Source: CAZXPG01 sp964643145
Lineage (GTDB): Bacteria; Pseudomonadota; Alphaproteobacteria; Rickettsiales; Arcanibacteraceae
DNA length: 16,141 nucleotides
Reading direction: 5' to 3'
Assembly (NCBI GenBank): GCA_964643145.1
Contig: CAZXPG010000044.1
Span: 1 to 16,141, forward strand
Position 1 is the stretch's first letter; every line of letters begins with the position of its first letter. The notes below the pieces were generated by a model. The model had not been told where the DNA came from, made no database searches, and worked only from the letters and a program-made list of their open reading frames with translations. This document shows, piece by piece, positions 1 to 7,819 of the stretch. Both the position numbers and the translations under genes were made by a program.

Positions 1-30
1 AATGGCAAAAACGACGCTTTTTGATATTAT

Positions 31-84
31 TTTTCAATATCATGCCAGTTTTGGATAAGCAAAGCTTATCCAAAACTGAGGTTA
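31..84 (+). repeat. Palindromic dispersed repeat, left copy
   Basis: A 54-base element whose core is a perfect hairpin: 15-base arms at 46-60 and 64-78 around the 3-base loop AAA. The same element occurs in reverse complement at 16089-16141. The left flank (22-28 with 36-42) can form a further small AT-rich 7-bp hairpin. It lies 3' of murU. Read in the murU direction the hairpin is not followed at once by a T tract, so I call it a repeat first and a possible transcript end second. It resembles REP-like or miniature inverted-repeat elements in general form, but I cannot assign it to a named family. Confidence 0.85.
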
Positions 85-137
85 AATTACAGCATTCACG
101 CCTTGTATTTACTGCGCTATCCTTTCAAGGTCAATGG

Positions 138-887
138 TTAGATGCAGTTTGTACTAAGAAATTTCTCGGCAAGCACCACCCCTTCCGGTGTGCCAATATG
201 CAGCCAGTGCCCGTCATGTTCCAGCCCATATATCCTGGGAAGCGTACCATCTGGCCGCCTTCCTCGCCCATAGAGCACATTTAACGAGAAGGCACCTTGG
301 GGCACCTCCCGAAACAGGCGGGGGGAAAGAATCTGCACGCCGGTAAACACAAACGGATGCTCCGCTTCCATTGTACGCACTAGTTCACCCGAGGGCTTTA
401 GCTGGAAATCACCTTTGCCATCATAGCCTACCGCCTTATCCACCTGATGTACAAGCAAGAGTGCATCCATTTTTTCATCATCCCATACCTGCCGAAGCCG
501 CTCCAGTGCTGGCACATGCGCGTCTATCCATAAAATATCACTATTGATCACAAAAAATGGCACCACCCCAAGATGCGGCAACACCTTCACAACCCCGCCT
601 CCTGTTTCCAGCAAAGCCTCTTCACGCGAGATAGTAATGGGAGGTGATGGGTAAGACTGTTGATAGGCAATCAGATGCGATTCTAGCACTTCTGCCTTAT
701 AATGGCTATTAACAATCATTTCCTCCACCTGGGAAGCGGCAATTTTAGCAAGCGCACTATCAATCAGGCGCACCCCTGCCACCTCCACCATTGGCTTCGG
801 AATATGATCGGTCAGTGGCCGCATACGTTTGCCCAGGCCCGCCGCCAACACCACTGCTTTTGTTATTGCGCTATTCACATCAGGCAC
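138..887 (-). CDS. murU: N-acetylmuramate-1-phosphate uridylyltransferase (MurU-like)
   Basis: This 249-residue nucleotidyltransferase should transfer UMP from UTP to N-acetylmuramate 1-phosphate, giving UDP-MurNAc in the peptidoglycan recycling shunt that bypasses MurA. The N-terminus has the sugar-nucleotidyltransferase signature: LAAGLGKRMRPLT at residues 14-26, followed by K31-P32. ETGGGV lies at 94-99, and the metal-binding N-S-D is at 115-117. HIGTPEGV near the C-terminus is typical of the family. The start is a GTG at 887-885, with GAGAGGG about six bases upstream. It overlaps the end of amgK by 8 bases, so the two are probably translationally coupled. The pairing with the AmgK-like kinase is the main reason to prefer MurU over a generic mannose- or glucose-1-phosphate nucleotidyltransferase. 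Cytoplasmic. Confidence 0.85.
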   Translation of the reverse strand: MPDVNSAITKAVVLAAGLGKRMRPLTDHIPKPMVEVAGVRLIDSALAKIAASQVEEMIVNSHYKAEVLESHLIAYQQSYPSPPITISREEALLETGGGVVKVLPHLGVVPFFVINSDILWIDAHVPALERLRQVWDDEKMDALLLVHQVDKAVGYDGKGDFQLKPSGELVRTMEAEHPFVFTGVQILSPRLFREVPQGAFSLNVLYGRGRRPDGTLPRIYGLEHDGHWLHIGTPEGVVLAEKFLSTNCI

Positions 888-1914
888 CTTTTCCCTCTCT
901 GGTCACAGGCTCTCTGTAGGCATTTAACACCTCCACTTTCATCAGCCACTGTTTCAGTGGTGTAAGCAACGGATGCTTGACATCATGCATCACATGCCTC
1001 CACACACGCGGCAGCAACTTCAGATAGGATGCTTTACCATCCCGGGCTGACAAACGGGTAAAAATTCCTATAATCTTACAATTACGCTGCGCCCCTAAAA
1101 TAGCATAGGATGCCAGAAAATCCTTTCGAGCGGTAGCAGGCATCGCCGCCAAATAGCGGTTTATCATCGCCGCCACGGTATCTTCGCCCACATCACGGCG
1201 GGCATCTTCTAAAAGCGACACCATATCATAGGCAGGAGATCCTATCACCGCATCCTGAAAATCAAGCAACCCAACCTTCTTTACCCCAACACGTTCCGGC
1301 AACCACATCAGGTTATCAGCATGATAATCACGCAACACCACTACCTGCGGCAAAGCATTGAGATGCTTAATTAATTGCTGCCATAGATGATAATATTCTG
1401 CCTCAAGCTTAGCAGATAGCCGTTCTCCGTTTAGCACCGGAAAATACCATTCAAGCAGCAACCCTGCCTCCCGCAGAAGCAGGGCCTCATCATAATGGGG
1501 CAGGTTCTCGGCCACAGGCTGGTTATGCAGACTAATCAGCACATCAATCGCCTGTTCATATAAGGCCATTTCCGTGCGAGAACCTTCCTCCCCCTTCCCT
1601 ACCAACATCTTGCTATAACTGCTATCGCCCAGATCTTCAAGCAGCATAAAGCCCAGGCCTTCATCGGCGGCAATAATATCGGGGGCAGATAAACCATGCC
1701 TACGCAGATAATTGGCCACGGTGACAAACGGGCGGATATCTTCTTTTCCTGGCGGCGCATCCATCACTATAGCCCGCTTTCCACCAAGCTCTAGCCGTGC
1801 ATAGCGGCGAAAAGATGCATCACCCGCTATTGGGCTACACACTGCCTTATCCCAGCCATGAGCTGCCAGAAACTGCTGTTGTTCATTCTCACGCACACTA
1901 TACCTGCCTGCCAC
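880..1914 (-). CDS. amgK: N-acetylmuramate/N-acetylglucosamine kinase (AmgK-like phosphotransferase)
   Basis: A 344-residue kinase of the aminoglycoside-phosphotransferase fold. AmgK phosphorylates the anomeric carbon of MurNAc or GlcNAc, supplying the substrate of MurU encoded just downstream. GDASFRRY at 31-38 is typical of the AmgK N-lobe. The catalytic loop is LRDYHADN at 194-201, with D196 as the likely base and N201 binding metal. LLDFQDA at 216-222 supplies the second metal ligand, D218. The frame opens with a GTG at 1914, directly after the tsaE stop, with no clear ribosome-binding site. Val7 (GTG at 1896) has a GGCAGG-like sequence upstream and is an alternative start. The length is normal for the family. 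Members are often annotated only as phosphotransferase, so the specific substrate is inferred from motif and context. Confidence 0.85.
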   Translation of the reverse strand: MAGRYSVRENEQQQFLAAHGWDKAVCSPIAGDASFRRYARLELGGKRAIVMDAPPGKEDIRPFVTVANYLRRHGLSAPDIIAADEGLGFMLLEDLGDSSYSKMLVGKGEEGSRTEMALYEQAIDVLISLHNQPVAENLPHYDEALLLREAGLLLEWYFPVLNGERLSAKLEAEYYHLWQQLIKHLNALPQVVVLRDYHADNLMWLPERVGVKKVGLLDFQDAVIGSPAYDMVSLLEDARRDVGEDTVAAMINRYLAAMPATARKDFLASYAILGAQRNCKIIGIFTRLSARDGKASYLKLLPRVWRHVMHDVKHPLLTPLKQWLMKVEVLNAYREPVTREGKGA

Positions 1915-2388
1915 CTAAGCTGTAGCTTGAAGATTAGAGATTATTTTCTCCAATTTGTTATACCATTGTCCATAGGCTGTAAGCAACATTTCCCTTCCAT
2001 CACCGTTCGGCGTTATAGCCATATGCACATCAAGACGGTCTTCGGGCAGCCATTCTTCAATAATTTCTGGCCATTCTATCAACGAAACAGCTTCAATAAA
2101 CGCATCTTCTATCGCCAGTTCCAAGGCCTCTTCCGGCTTAGACAAACGATACAAATCAAAATGCCATAGGGGGAAAACCAACGTATCATAAGTCTGCACC
2201 AGGGTAAAACTAGGGCTTGGCACTTCCACTTCTGCTCCTGCTAATGCCCGGATAACATAACGGGCAAAAGTGGTTTTCCCCGCACCCAAGTCGCCACGTA
2301 AGGTAATAGCTTCACCAACGGAAACAAGTGCCGCAATCTTCGCCGCCATATCATGTGTATCATCAAGACTATTGAGATATAATTGCAC
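1915..2388 (-). CDS. tsaE: tRNA threonylcarbamoyladenosine biosynthesis ATPase TsaE
   Basis: TsaE is the P-loop ATPase that works with TsaB and TsaD to make N6-threonylcarbamoyladenosine at position 37 of ANN-decoding tRNAs. The frame could open at 2475, but that would overlap the kinase gene by 85 bases and add a basic tail unlike the family. I choose the GTG at 2388-2386, two bases after the kinase stop, with GGAGGG nine bases upstream. This gives 157 residues, close to the usual length. The Walker A motif GDLGAGKTT is at 32-40, PSPSFTLV at 57-64, HFDLYR at 76-81 and IEWPE at 104-108, all characteristic of TsaE. It lies within the kinase-tsaE-amgK-murU operon, directly ahead of amgK. Confidence 0.93.
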   Translation of the reverse strand: MQLYLNSLDDTHDMAAKIAALVSVGEAITLRGDLGAGKTTFARYVIRALAGAEVEVPSPSFTLVQTYDTLVFPLWHFDLYRLSKPEEALELAIEDAFIEAVSLIEWPEIIEEWLPEDRLDVHMAITPNGDGREMLLTAYGQWYNKLEKIISNLQATA

Positions 2389-2390
2389 TG

Positions 2391-4895
2391 CTACCGCCCT
2401 CCCACGTAGGAAATCCGCGCTTCCTGAGCGCACTCTTTCGACAATAACAGCCCACCGCCCTTTGGCACGATACAACGGATAGTAGTTCCCACGCCTAAGG
2501 TAGATTCCAGCTCTATCCTACCTTCATGCAGTTCAATGAAACTTTTTACCACTGATAACCCTAACCCCGCCCCACCTTTTCCACGAATACGGGCATTCTC
2601 CGTACGGTAGAATTTGTTAAATACCGCCTGCTGGTCTTCAATAGCAATACCCTCACCAGTATCTTCCACCCATATCACCACATAGCCATTATCTTCATTG
2701 GCACCAAGGACAATCCGCCCATCCTTAGGTGTAAATTCGATTGCATTCATTAGCAATTTCAACACCACCTGTTTGATACGCAGTTCATCCCCCACCATAG
2801 TATCAATAGATTCTGGGCAACGGAAATCAAAAATAATACCGGTGTCTTTTATCCGTTCTTTCATCAACGCCACAACGGAAGAAAGCATGGCATAGATGTT
2901 AAAACGCTCAACATCCAATTCCATATTGCCTGCTTCAATGCAGGTGAGATCAAGAATATCATTGATAATGGAAAGCAACTGCTGCGAGGAGGCATAAATC
3001 CCATCCACATATTCTTTCTGCTGCACCGTCAACTGGCCCAGATAATGCTTGCCAAGCGCCTCCGACAACCCCATGATGGAGGTGAGGGGTGCACGTAACT
3101 CATAGGAAATATTAGCAAGGAATTCGGTTTTAATCTGGTCTACTTCCTGTAACGATGCGTTGCGCTCCCTGAGCGACCGTTCCATACGGATAGAGTCGGT
3201 TACATCCAGATAGCTCATTAATGTTGCTCCATCCGGCAACGGCACACATAAACGCTCTATCACCTTGCCATCGTGCCGTTCTATCCGCTCTTTAAGCGGT
3301 ATACGGTTCGAGAGCATCGCCAACACCCGTTGCTTCACCACCTCCCAGCTACCGTCATATTTATAGAGATATTTAGCCGTTTCCACCAAATCAGAAAAAT
3401 GCGGCTTGGTATTCAACATTTTCGCTTCATGATACCACATCTGCGCGTAAACAGGATTATACAGCTTCAACCGGCCATCTTGACCAATCACCGCCACCCC
3501 TTCATGTAGATTATCAAGCGTAGCACGCTGCACGGCTGCCAACATATTATAAGAACTTTCAAGTGCCAATCTATCGGTCATATCCTCATAGGCAAATAAT
3601 ACACCACCAAGCGCATGGGGAATGGCAATCATGCGGATAGAACGGCCGTCAGGCAAGTGGAAAAACTCGTTATAGGGTTCGGTAATATCGGTAAAGAGCT
3701 TCAGATGCCCCTGTTTAAAACTGAGGAAATTAATTTGTTCCGGCAACTTGCGTTTCTCACGCAACACATCCAGCACCAGCCCATAACTCGGCTGCCCTGC
3801 AAGCCATACTTCATCCAAACCCCATAATTTCATAAATGCCTGGTTAAAGAATTTCAGTGTGGTATCCGCCCCATAAATGGCCATAGCACTTGAGGAACTT
3901 TCAAGCAGAGCCGATTGGGCAGAGATATGGAATTGCAATTCTTTTTCTATCTCTTCCTGACGGCTAATATCATAGCCAACACCAACCGTGCCTTCTCCAT
4001 TAACCATAGGCATTTCAGAAAATTGGAACAACCGCCTTGCCCCTTCTATTACAATATGCCTGTTTAGCTGCTGCATTTTTCCTGCTGTCTGACACTGCTG
4101 CGCCAACGACATCATATGGTTTTCAGCACCGGGAATGGCGAGAAACTTTTCCGCGCTTTCTTTATAACCAGTAATGTTTTTATAGGTGGCATTGGTATAA
4201 TATATCGCTAAGGAAGCATCTCGGCCCCATATCGGGAAGGGAATGGCATCAAGGATAGTAACAATCTGATCAAGTTGGATTTTCAACTTATCATTTTCAG
4301 CCAGTGCCTCCTGTTGCTGACGCACCCGACGTGACACCTCCCTAAACCAGATAAGCACAGCCTCATCCTGGCCTACTTCATTACCCTCCAGCACCAAAGT
4401 ACATTCAAACCAGCGCTCACTATTATTGCCTGGCAGGGATAATGGCACAATCACTGATGTATTGTTTCCTTCTAGCGTATAAAGCCCCGTTTCACATAAT
4501 TCCTTTAACCGTTCATAAGACGTAACAGAAAGGCATTGTTTTAACTCCTCAAAACGACACGCCATAGAAGGCATGCCGAGCATATGGCGCAACCCTTCAG
4601 AGAAAGACTCCTCTCCTGTTTTAATGTGAAAACGGTAATAACCGGCAACGATATGGGGAGGGATTGAACGTAAAAAACGCTGACACTGTTTAGTGCCATA
4701 GTGCCTATAGATACAATGGAGTACAGCAACCGCTCCCGCCAATACGGCAAAAAATAGTGCCACAATAGCCACCGGAGAAGAGCACACCATAGCCAGGGGA
4801 GAGGAAGCAAAAGCTGCCATAGGTATTGCTATTCCCATACCGGCTATTATAAGGGAATGGCTTTTATATGTCATAAAGTATGGTGACAGCTTCAT
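2391..4895 (-). CDS. Membrane-anchored multi-PAS sensor histidine kinase-like protein lacking the H-box histidine
   Basis: An 834-residue protein. Two hydrophobic segments (about 14-31 and 38-61) anchor it in the inner membrane. A degenerate PAS-like region (about 75-190) and three clearer PAS domains (about 205-320, 325-440 and 450-570) follow. A coiled linker leads into a HisKA-type dimerisation region and an HATPase domain. The ATPase motifs look intact: N717 in the N box, DTGEGI at 745-750, FNKFYR at 759-764 and GAGLGL at 775-780. The H box reads EFLANISYELRAPLT, so the expected phospho-accepting His is Tyr598 (codon TAT, plus-strand 3102-3104). There is no receiver domain. It is the first gene of the operon with tsaE, amgK and murU. 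It may signal through a partner kinase, act as a phosphatase or work by another route. The ligand is unknown. Confidence 0.9.
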   Translation of the reverse strand: MKLSPYFMTYKSHSLIIAGMGIAIPMAAFASSPLAMVCSSPVAIVALFFAVLAGAVAVLHCIYRHYGTKQCQRFLRSIPPHIVAGYYRFHIKTGEESFSEGLRHMLGMPSMACRFEELKQCLSVTSYERLKELCETGLYTLEGNNTSVIVPLSLPGNNSERWFECTLVLEGNEVGQDEAVLIWFREVSRRVRQQQEALAENDKLKIQLDQIVTILDAIPFPIWGRDASLAIYYTNATYKNITGYKESAEKFLAIPGAENHMMSLAQQCQTAGKMQQLNRHIVIEGARRLFQFSEMPMVNGEGTVGVGYDISRQEEIEKELQFHISAQSALLESSSSAMAIYGADTTLKFFNQAFMKLWGLDEVWLAGQPSYGLVLDVLREKRKLPEQINFLSFKQGHLKLFTDITEPYNEFFHLPDGRSIRMIAIPHALGGVLFAYEDMTDRLALESSYNMLAAVQRATLDNLHEGVAVIGQDGRLKLYNPVYAQMWYHEAKMLNTKPHFSDLVETAKYLYKYDGSWEVVKQRVLAMLSNRIPLKERIERHDGKVIERLCVPLPDGATLMSYLDVTDSIRMERSLRERNASLQEVDQIKTEFLANISYELRAPLTSIMGLSEALGKHYLGQLTVQQKEYVDGIYASSQQLLSIINDILDLTCIEAGNMELDVERFNIYAMLSSVVALMKERIKDTGIIFDFRCPESIDTMVGDELRIKQVVLKLLMNAIEFTPKDGRIVLGANEDNGYVVIWVEDTGEGIAIEDQQAVFNKFYRTENARIRGKGGAGLGLSVVKSFIELHEGRIELESTLGVGTTIRCIVPKGGGLLLSKECAQEARISYVGGR

Positions 4896-4981
4896 TAGAC
4901 CATGTTCTCTTCTGCAAAATTCATACAGCCTGACAGCGCATCTTCGCTGTTATAGCGCATTTTCACCTTTTTGAGAAGAAA

Positions 4982-5010
4982 TTTATATCATTTACGTAGA
5001 ATTCGCCTAA
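4982..5010 (-). promoter_or_regulatory. Possible promoter of the kinase-tsaE-amgK-murU operon
   Basis: On the minus strand, TTAGGC (5010-5005) and TATAAA (4987-4982) are separated by 17 bases. The -10 is good and the -35 matches the consensus at only about half the positions. It would give a leader of roughly 80 bases. That leader contains a small hairpin, ACAGCG/CGCTGT (arms 4933-4938 and 4945-4950). This is a prediction from spacing and hexamer match only. Confidence 0.3.
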
Positions 5011-5014
5011 TATA

Positions 5015-5056
5015 CTGCTCACAGCTCAAGAATTGGTTAGGTTGCAATGTGAGCAG
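5015..5056. promoter_or_regulatory. Perfect 9-base inverted repeat upstream of the kinase operon
   Basis: CTGCTCACA at 5015-5023 is exactly mirrored by TGTGAGCAG at 5048-5056, around a 24-base centre. It lies just upstream of the predicted kinase promoter and between two minus-strand transcription units. A second pairing, CTCAAG (5025-5030) with CTTGAG (5063-5068), competes with it. It could be an operator or a structured RNA element. Nothing in the sequence decides between these. Confidence 0.35.
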
Positions 5057-5098
5057 ACTATGCTTGAGTGCAAGCAATGCTGCATAATGCAGGAACGC

Positions 5099-5147
5099 AA
5101 AAATAAGGACTATACTGAAACCACTCTTCACGTGGCTTCAGTATAGT
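5099..5147 (-). terminator. Intrinsic terminator of ahcY
   Basis: Arms of 16 bases at 5109-5124 and 5132-5147 pair completely if one G-U is allowed, around a 7-base loop. In the ahcY direction the stem is followed by CCTTATTTTT (5108-5099), giving the U tract. It begins 13 bases after the ahcY stop and should insulate the kinase operon from ahcY transcription. Confidence 0.88.
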
Positions 5148-5160
5148 TTTCATGTTATGT

Positions 5161-6480
5161 CTAATAGCGGTAATGGCTAGGCTTAAATGGCCCCTCCACT
5201 TCCACACCAATATAGTCTGCCTGTTCGGGGGTGAGCGTGGTTAAGTGCACCCCGATTTTTGCCAGATGCAACAGTGCCACTTTCTCATCAAGTGCCTTGG
5301 GCAGAATATAGACCTGCTTGTTATATTCCTGATAATTATTGAATAATTCAATTTGCGCCATAACCTGGTTGGTAAAAGAGGCACTCATCACAAAGGCAGG
5401 GTGGCCAGTTGCACAACCTAAATTCACCAGCCTTCCCTCAGCAAGCAGCACAATACGCTTTCCATCGGGGAACTCAATTTCATCAACCTGTGGCTTTACA
5501 TTCCGCCATTTCATATTCCTGAGTGCTTCCACCTGGATTTCCGTATCAAAATGGCCGATATTACACACAATTGTGCGGTCTTTCATCACACGCATATGAT
5601 CAAGCGTTACCACATCCTGGTTGCCCGTGGCTGTCACCACAATATCGGCAATAGGCGCCGCCTCTTCCATTGTCACCACCTGATAGCCTTCCATAGCGGC
5701 TTGTAGTGCACAGATCGGATCAATTTCCGTCACCATCACCCGTGCCCCTTGCCCGCGCAACGCAGCGGCACAGCCCTTACCTACATCACCAAAACCAGCA
5801 ACAACGGCAACTTTTGCTGCAATCATCACATCGGTCGCACGTTTAATGCCATCAAGCAGACTTTCCCGGCAGCCATAGTAATTATCAAATTTGGATTTGG
5901 TCACCGAATCATTGACGTTAATGGCAGGAATAGCCAGTTTTCCCTGCTTGGCCATGGTATATAAACGGTGCACACCCGTAGTGGTTTCTTCCGATACACC
6001 CCGAATATCGGCAAGCAGTTCAGGGTAGTGTTCATGGACAATACGGGTTAAATCGCCACCATCATCAAGCAACATATTCGGTTTCCAGGCAGGGTTCCCC
6101 TCTATGCTTTGCTCAATACACCAGTCATATTCCTCTTCGGTTTCCCCTTTCCAGGCAAACACCGGAACACCTGCCGCTGCAATTGCCGCTGCGGCATGAT
6201 CTTGGGTGGAAAAAATATTACAGGAACTCCAACGCACTTCCGCACCGAGAAACACCAGCGTTTCAATCAGCACTGCCGTTTCCACGGTCATATGCAGGCA
6301 ACCGATAATCCGCGCACCGGCAAGGGGTTTCGCCACACCAAACTCTTCCCTAAGCGCCATCAGGCCCGGCATTTCGCTTTCCGCCAGGGAAATAGCACGA
6401 CGCCCGGCATCTGCCAGGGAAATATCAGCTACTTTATAATCAGAGGAAAGAGAAGACGTGTGAAGATGGGGGGCGGACAT
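5161..6480 (-). CDS. ahcY: Adenosylhomocysteinase (S-adenosyl-L-homocysteine hydrolase)
   Basis: AhcY splits S-adenosylhomocysteine into adenosine and homocysteine, relieving product inhibition of methyltransferases. It is cytoplasmic, tetrameric and NAD-dependent. The start is the ATG at 6480-6478, with AGAGG seven bases upstream, giving 439 residues. The frame stays open upstream to 6645, but that part runs through the promoter and lacks family similarity. Visible motifs are CLHMTVET at 61-68, EETTTG at 164-169, the catalytic K195 and D199 in SVTKSKFDN, the NAD-binding GFGDVGKG at 229-236, CNIGHFDTE at 306-314 and ATGHP at 357-361. The C-terminal KPSHYRY carries the conserved Lys and Tyr that reach the neighbouring subunit's NAD. 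The gene is monocistronic, with its own terminator, and is divergent from metC. Confidence 0.98.
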   Translation of the reverse strand: MSAPHLHTSSLSSDYKVADISLADAGRRAISLAESEMPGLMALREEFGVAKPLAGARIIGCLHMTVETAVLIETLVFLGAEVRWSSCNIFSTQDHAAAAIAAAGVPVFAWKGETEEEYDWCIEQSIEGNPAWKPNMLLDDGGDLTRIVHEHYPELLADIRGVSEETTTGVHRLYTMAKQGKLAIPAINVNDSVTKSKFDNYYGCRESLLDGIKRATDVMIAAKVAVVAGFGDVGKGCAAALRGQGARVMVTEIDPICALQAAMEGYQVVTMEEAAPIADIVVTATGNQDVVTLDHMRVMKDRTIVCNIGHFDTEIQVEALRNMKWRNVKPQVDEIEFPDGKRIVLLAEGRLVNLGCATGHPAFVMSASFTNQVMAQIELFNNYQEYNKQVYILPKALDEKVALLHLAKIGVHLTTLTPEQADYIGVEVEGPFKPSHYRY

Positions 6481-6513
6481 AAAAAAACCTCTATGAATAT
6501 TAAAATCCGCCCC

Positions 6514-6541
6514 ACTATAGCGGTTATAATTTATTTTGCAA
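6514..6541 (-). promoter_or_regulatory. ahcY promoter
   Basis: Reading on the minus strand, TTGCAA (6541-6536) and TATAGT (6519-6514) are separated by exactly 16 bases. Transcription would start near 6507 and give a leader of under 30 bases, too short for a riboswitch. The TTGCAA hexamer is self-complementary and also serves the divergent metC promoter. Confidence 0.65.
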
Positions 6542-6563
6542 TAAGCGTCCTTGGCTGTATAGT
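6536..6563 (+). promoter_or_regulatory. metC promoter
   Basis: TTGCAA (6536-6541) and TATAGT (6558-6563) are separated by 16 bases, in exact mirror image of the ahcY promoter. Transcription would start near 6570, about 25 bases before the metC ATG. A consensus TATAAT also occurs at 6525-6530 on this strand, but I see no matching -35 for it. Confidence 0.65.
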
Positions 6564-6594
6564 ACTGCCAACTCGCAGCAAAAGGAGCATATTC

Positions 6595-7788
6595 ATGCAA
6601 GAAGATAGTAAAGTTGTTCATTCCGGCCGCCACCCCCTTAACCATTATGGGATGGTGAACCCACCTGTCTATGCCTCATCAACGATCCTGTTTCCCACCA
6701 TGGAAGCCTATACGGAAGCCGAACGCGGTAATTCCTGCTATTATGCTGATGATAGTTCGGTTGCTGCCGATTTAAGCTATGGCATCACCGGCACCCCCAC
6801 CAGCTACGCGCTGGCAGAGGCGATTGCGGAACTGGAAGGCGGTTATCGCACCTTGCTCGTGCAGTCTGGCCTTGCTGCTCTTACCACAACGCTGATGGCG
6901 TTAGCTGGTAATGGCGATCATATTCTTATCCCCGATACTGCCTATGGCCCAACCCGACGTTTTTGCAACCTGGAAATGAAACGTTTTGGGGTAGAAACCA
7001 CCTATTACGACCCACAGATTGGGGCAGAGATTGCAGCACTTATCAAAGACAACACCACTATGATATTGGTGGAAAGCCCTGGTTCACTGACCTTTGAAAT
7101 ACAGGATATTCCGGCTATTGCCGCTGTTGCCAAATCGCGCAATATCCCGGTGGTGATGGATAATTCCTGGGCGACACCATTGTTTTTCAAGCCTTTTGCT
7201 CATGGTGTTGATATTTCTATCCAGGCCATTACCAAATATATTGGTGGCCATTCTGACGTTATTATGGGGGCAATCACCAGCAATGAAGCCTGGTATAAAA
7301 AACTCTACCGCTTCTTCCGCCATAGCGGCAGCACCGCCAGCCCCAGAGATTGCTATCTGGCGCAACGTGGCTTACGTTCACTCTCAGCACGGCTAAAACA
7401 GCATCAGGCTTCCGCCCTTACCATTGCCTCCTGGCTGGAAACACGGCAAGAAGTGACGCAGGTGCTTTACCCTGCCCTACCCTCCCATCCGGGGCATAGC
7501 ATATGGAAGCGTGATTTCACCGGTGCTTCTGGCCTGTTCAGCCTTATCCTCAAGCCTTGCGCACCGGAAAAACTAGACAGGATGATTAACGAACTGGAAT
7601 ATTTCGCTATTGGCTGCTCCTGGGGAGGCTATGAGAGCCTGGCACTCAGCTTTGACCCCACCTCGATCCGTACAGCGACAAGCTGGCAAGCTGAAGGCCC
7701 TTGTGTCCGTCTGCATATCGGGCTTGAAGATGTGAACGACTTAATAGCTGACCTGGAAAAAGGATTAGCAGGATTAGCTTCTGCCTGA
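6595..7788 (+). CDS. metC: Cystathionine beta-lyase (PLP-dependent)
   Basis: MetC cleaves cystathionine to homocysteine, pyruvate and ammonia, the step before methionine synthase. The ATG at 6595 is preceded by AAAGGAG (6581-6587) with seven bases of spacing, giving 397 residues, the normal length. The open frame upstream to 6109 is antisense to ahcY and is not coding. The fold-type I Cys/Met-metabolism signature is clear: YGITGTPTSYAL at 62-73, SGLAA at 91-95 in the phosphate-binding region, MDNSWATP at 188-195 with the pyridine-binding Asp189, and ITKYIGGHSD at 212-221 with the PLP lysine K214. FNRLHP-type gamma-lyase features are absent, which favours beta-lyase over MetB or MetZ. It shares a promoter region with ahcY, whose product also yields homocysteine. 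Confidence 0.92.
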   Translation: MQEDSKVVHSGRHPLNHYGMVNPPVYASSTILFPTMEAYTEAERGNSCYYADDSSVAADLSYGITGTPTSYALAEAIAELEGGYRTLLVQSGLAALTTTLMALAGNGDHILIPDTAYGPTRRFCNLEMKRFGVETTYYDPQIGAEIAALIKDNTTMILVESPGSLTFEIQDIPAIAAVAKSRNIPVVMDNSWATPLFFKPFAHGVDISIQAITKYIGGHSDVIMGAITSNEAWYKKLYRFFRHSGSTASPRDCYLAQRGLRSLSARLKQHQASALTIASWLETRQEVTQVLYPALPSHPGHSIWKRDFTGASGLFSLILKPCAPEKLDRMINELEYFAIGCSWGGYESLALSFDPTSIRTATSWQAEGPCVRLHIGLEDVNDLIADLEKGLAGLASA

Positions 7789-7808
7789 GGCATGGCCCAA
7801 GCAGAAGC
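7777..7808. terminator. Weak hairpin between convergent metC and decarboxylase genes
   Basis: GCTTCTGC at 7777-7784 pairs with GCAGAAGC at 7801-7808 around a 16-base loop that contains the metC stop codon. No T tract follows on either strand. It may act as a weak bidirectional transcript end, but the evidence is only the stem and its position. Confidence 0.3.
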
Positions 7809-7819
7809 CCACCCTCGGA

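Noticed and set aside
2389..2475. Longer tsaE start at 2475
   Set aside because: It overlaps the kinase gene by 85 bases. The GTG at 2388 has GGAGGG upstream and gives normal TsaE length.
6109..6594. Open frame extending metC upstream by about 160 residues
   Set aside because: It runs antisense through ahcY and the divergent promoters, has no family similarity, and metC has a good ribosome-binding site at 6581-6587.
6481..6594. SAM or SAH riboswitch ahead of ahcY or metC
   Set aside because: The predicted leaders are only about 25 to 30 bases, too short for any known SAM- or SAH-sensing fold, and I see no conserved core.
6481..6645. N-terminal 55-residue extension of ahcY
   Set aside because: It would cover the ahcY and metC promoters. 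The ATG at 6480 has AGAGG at proper spacing and starts where the family similarity begins.
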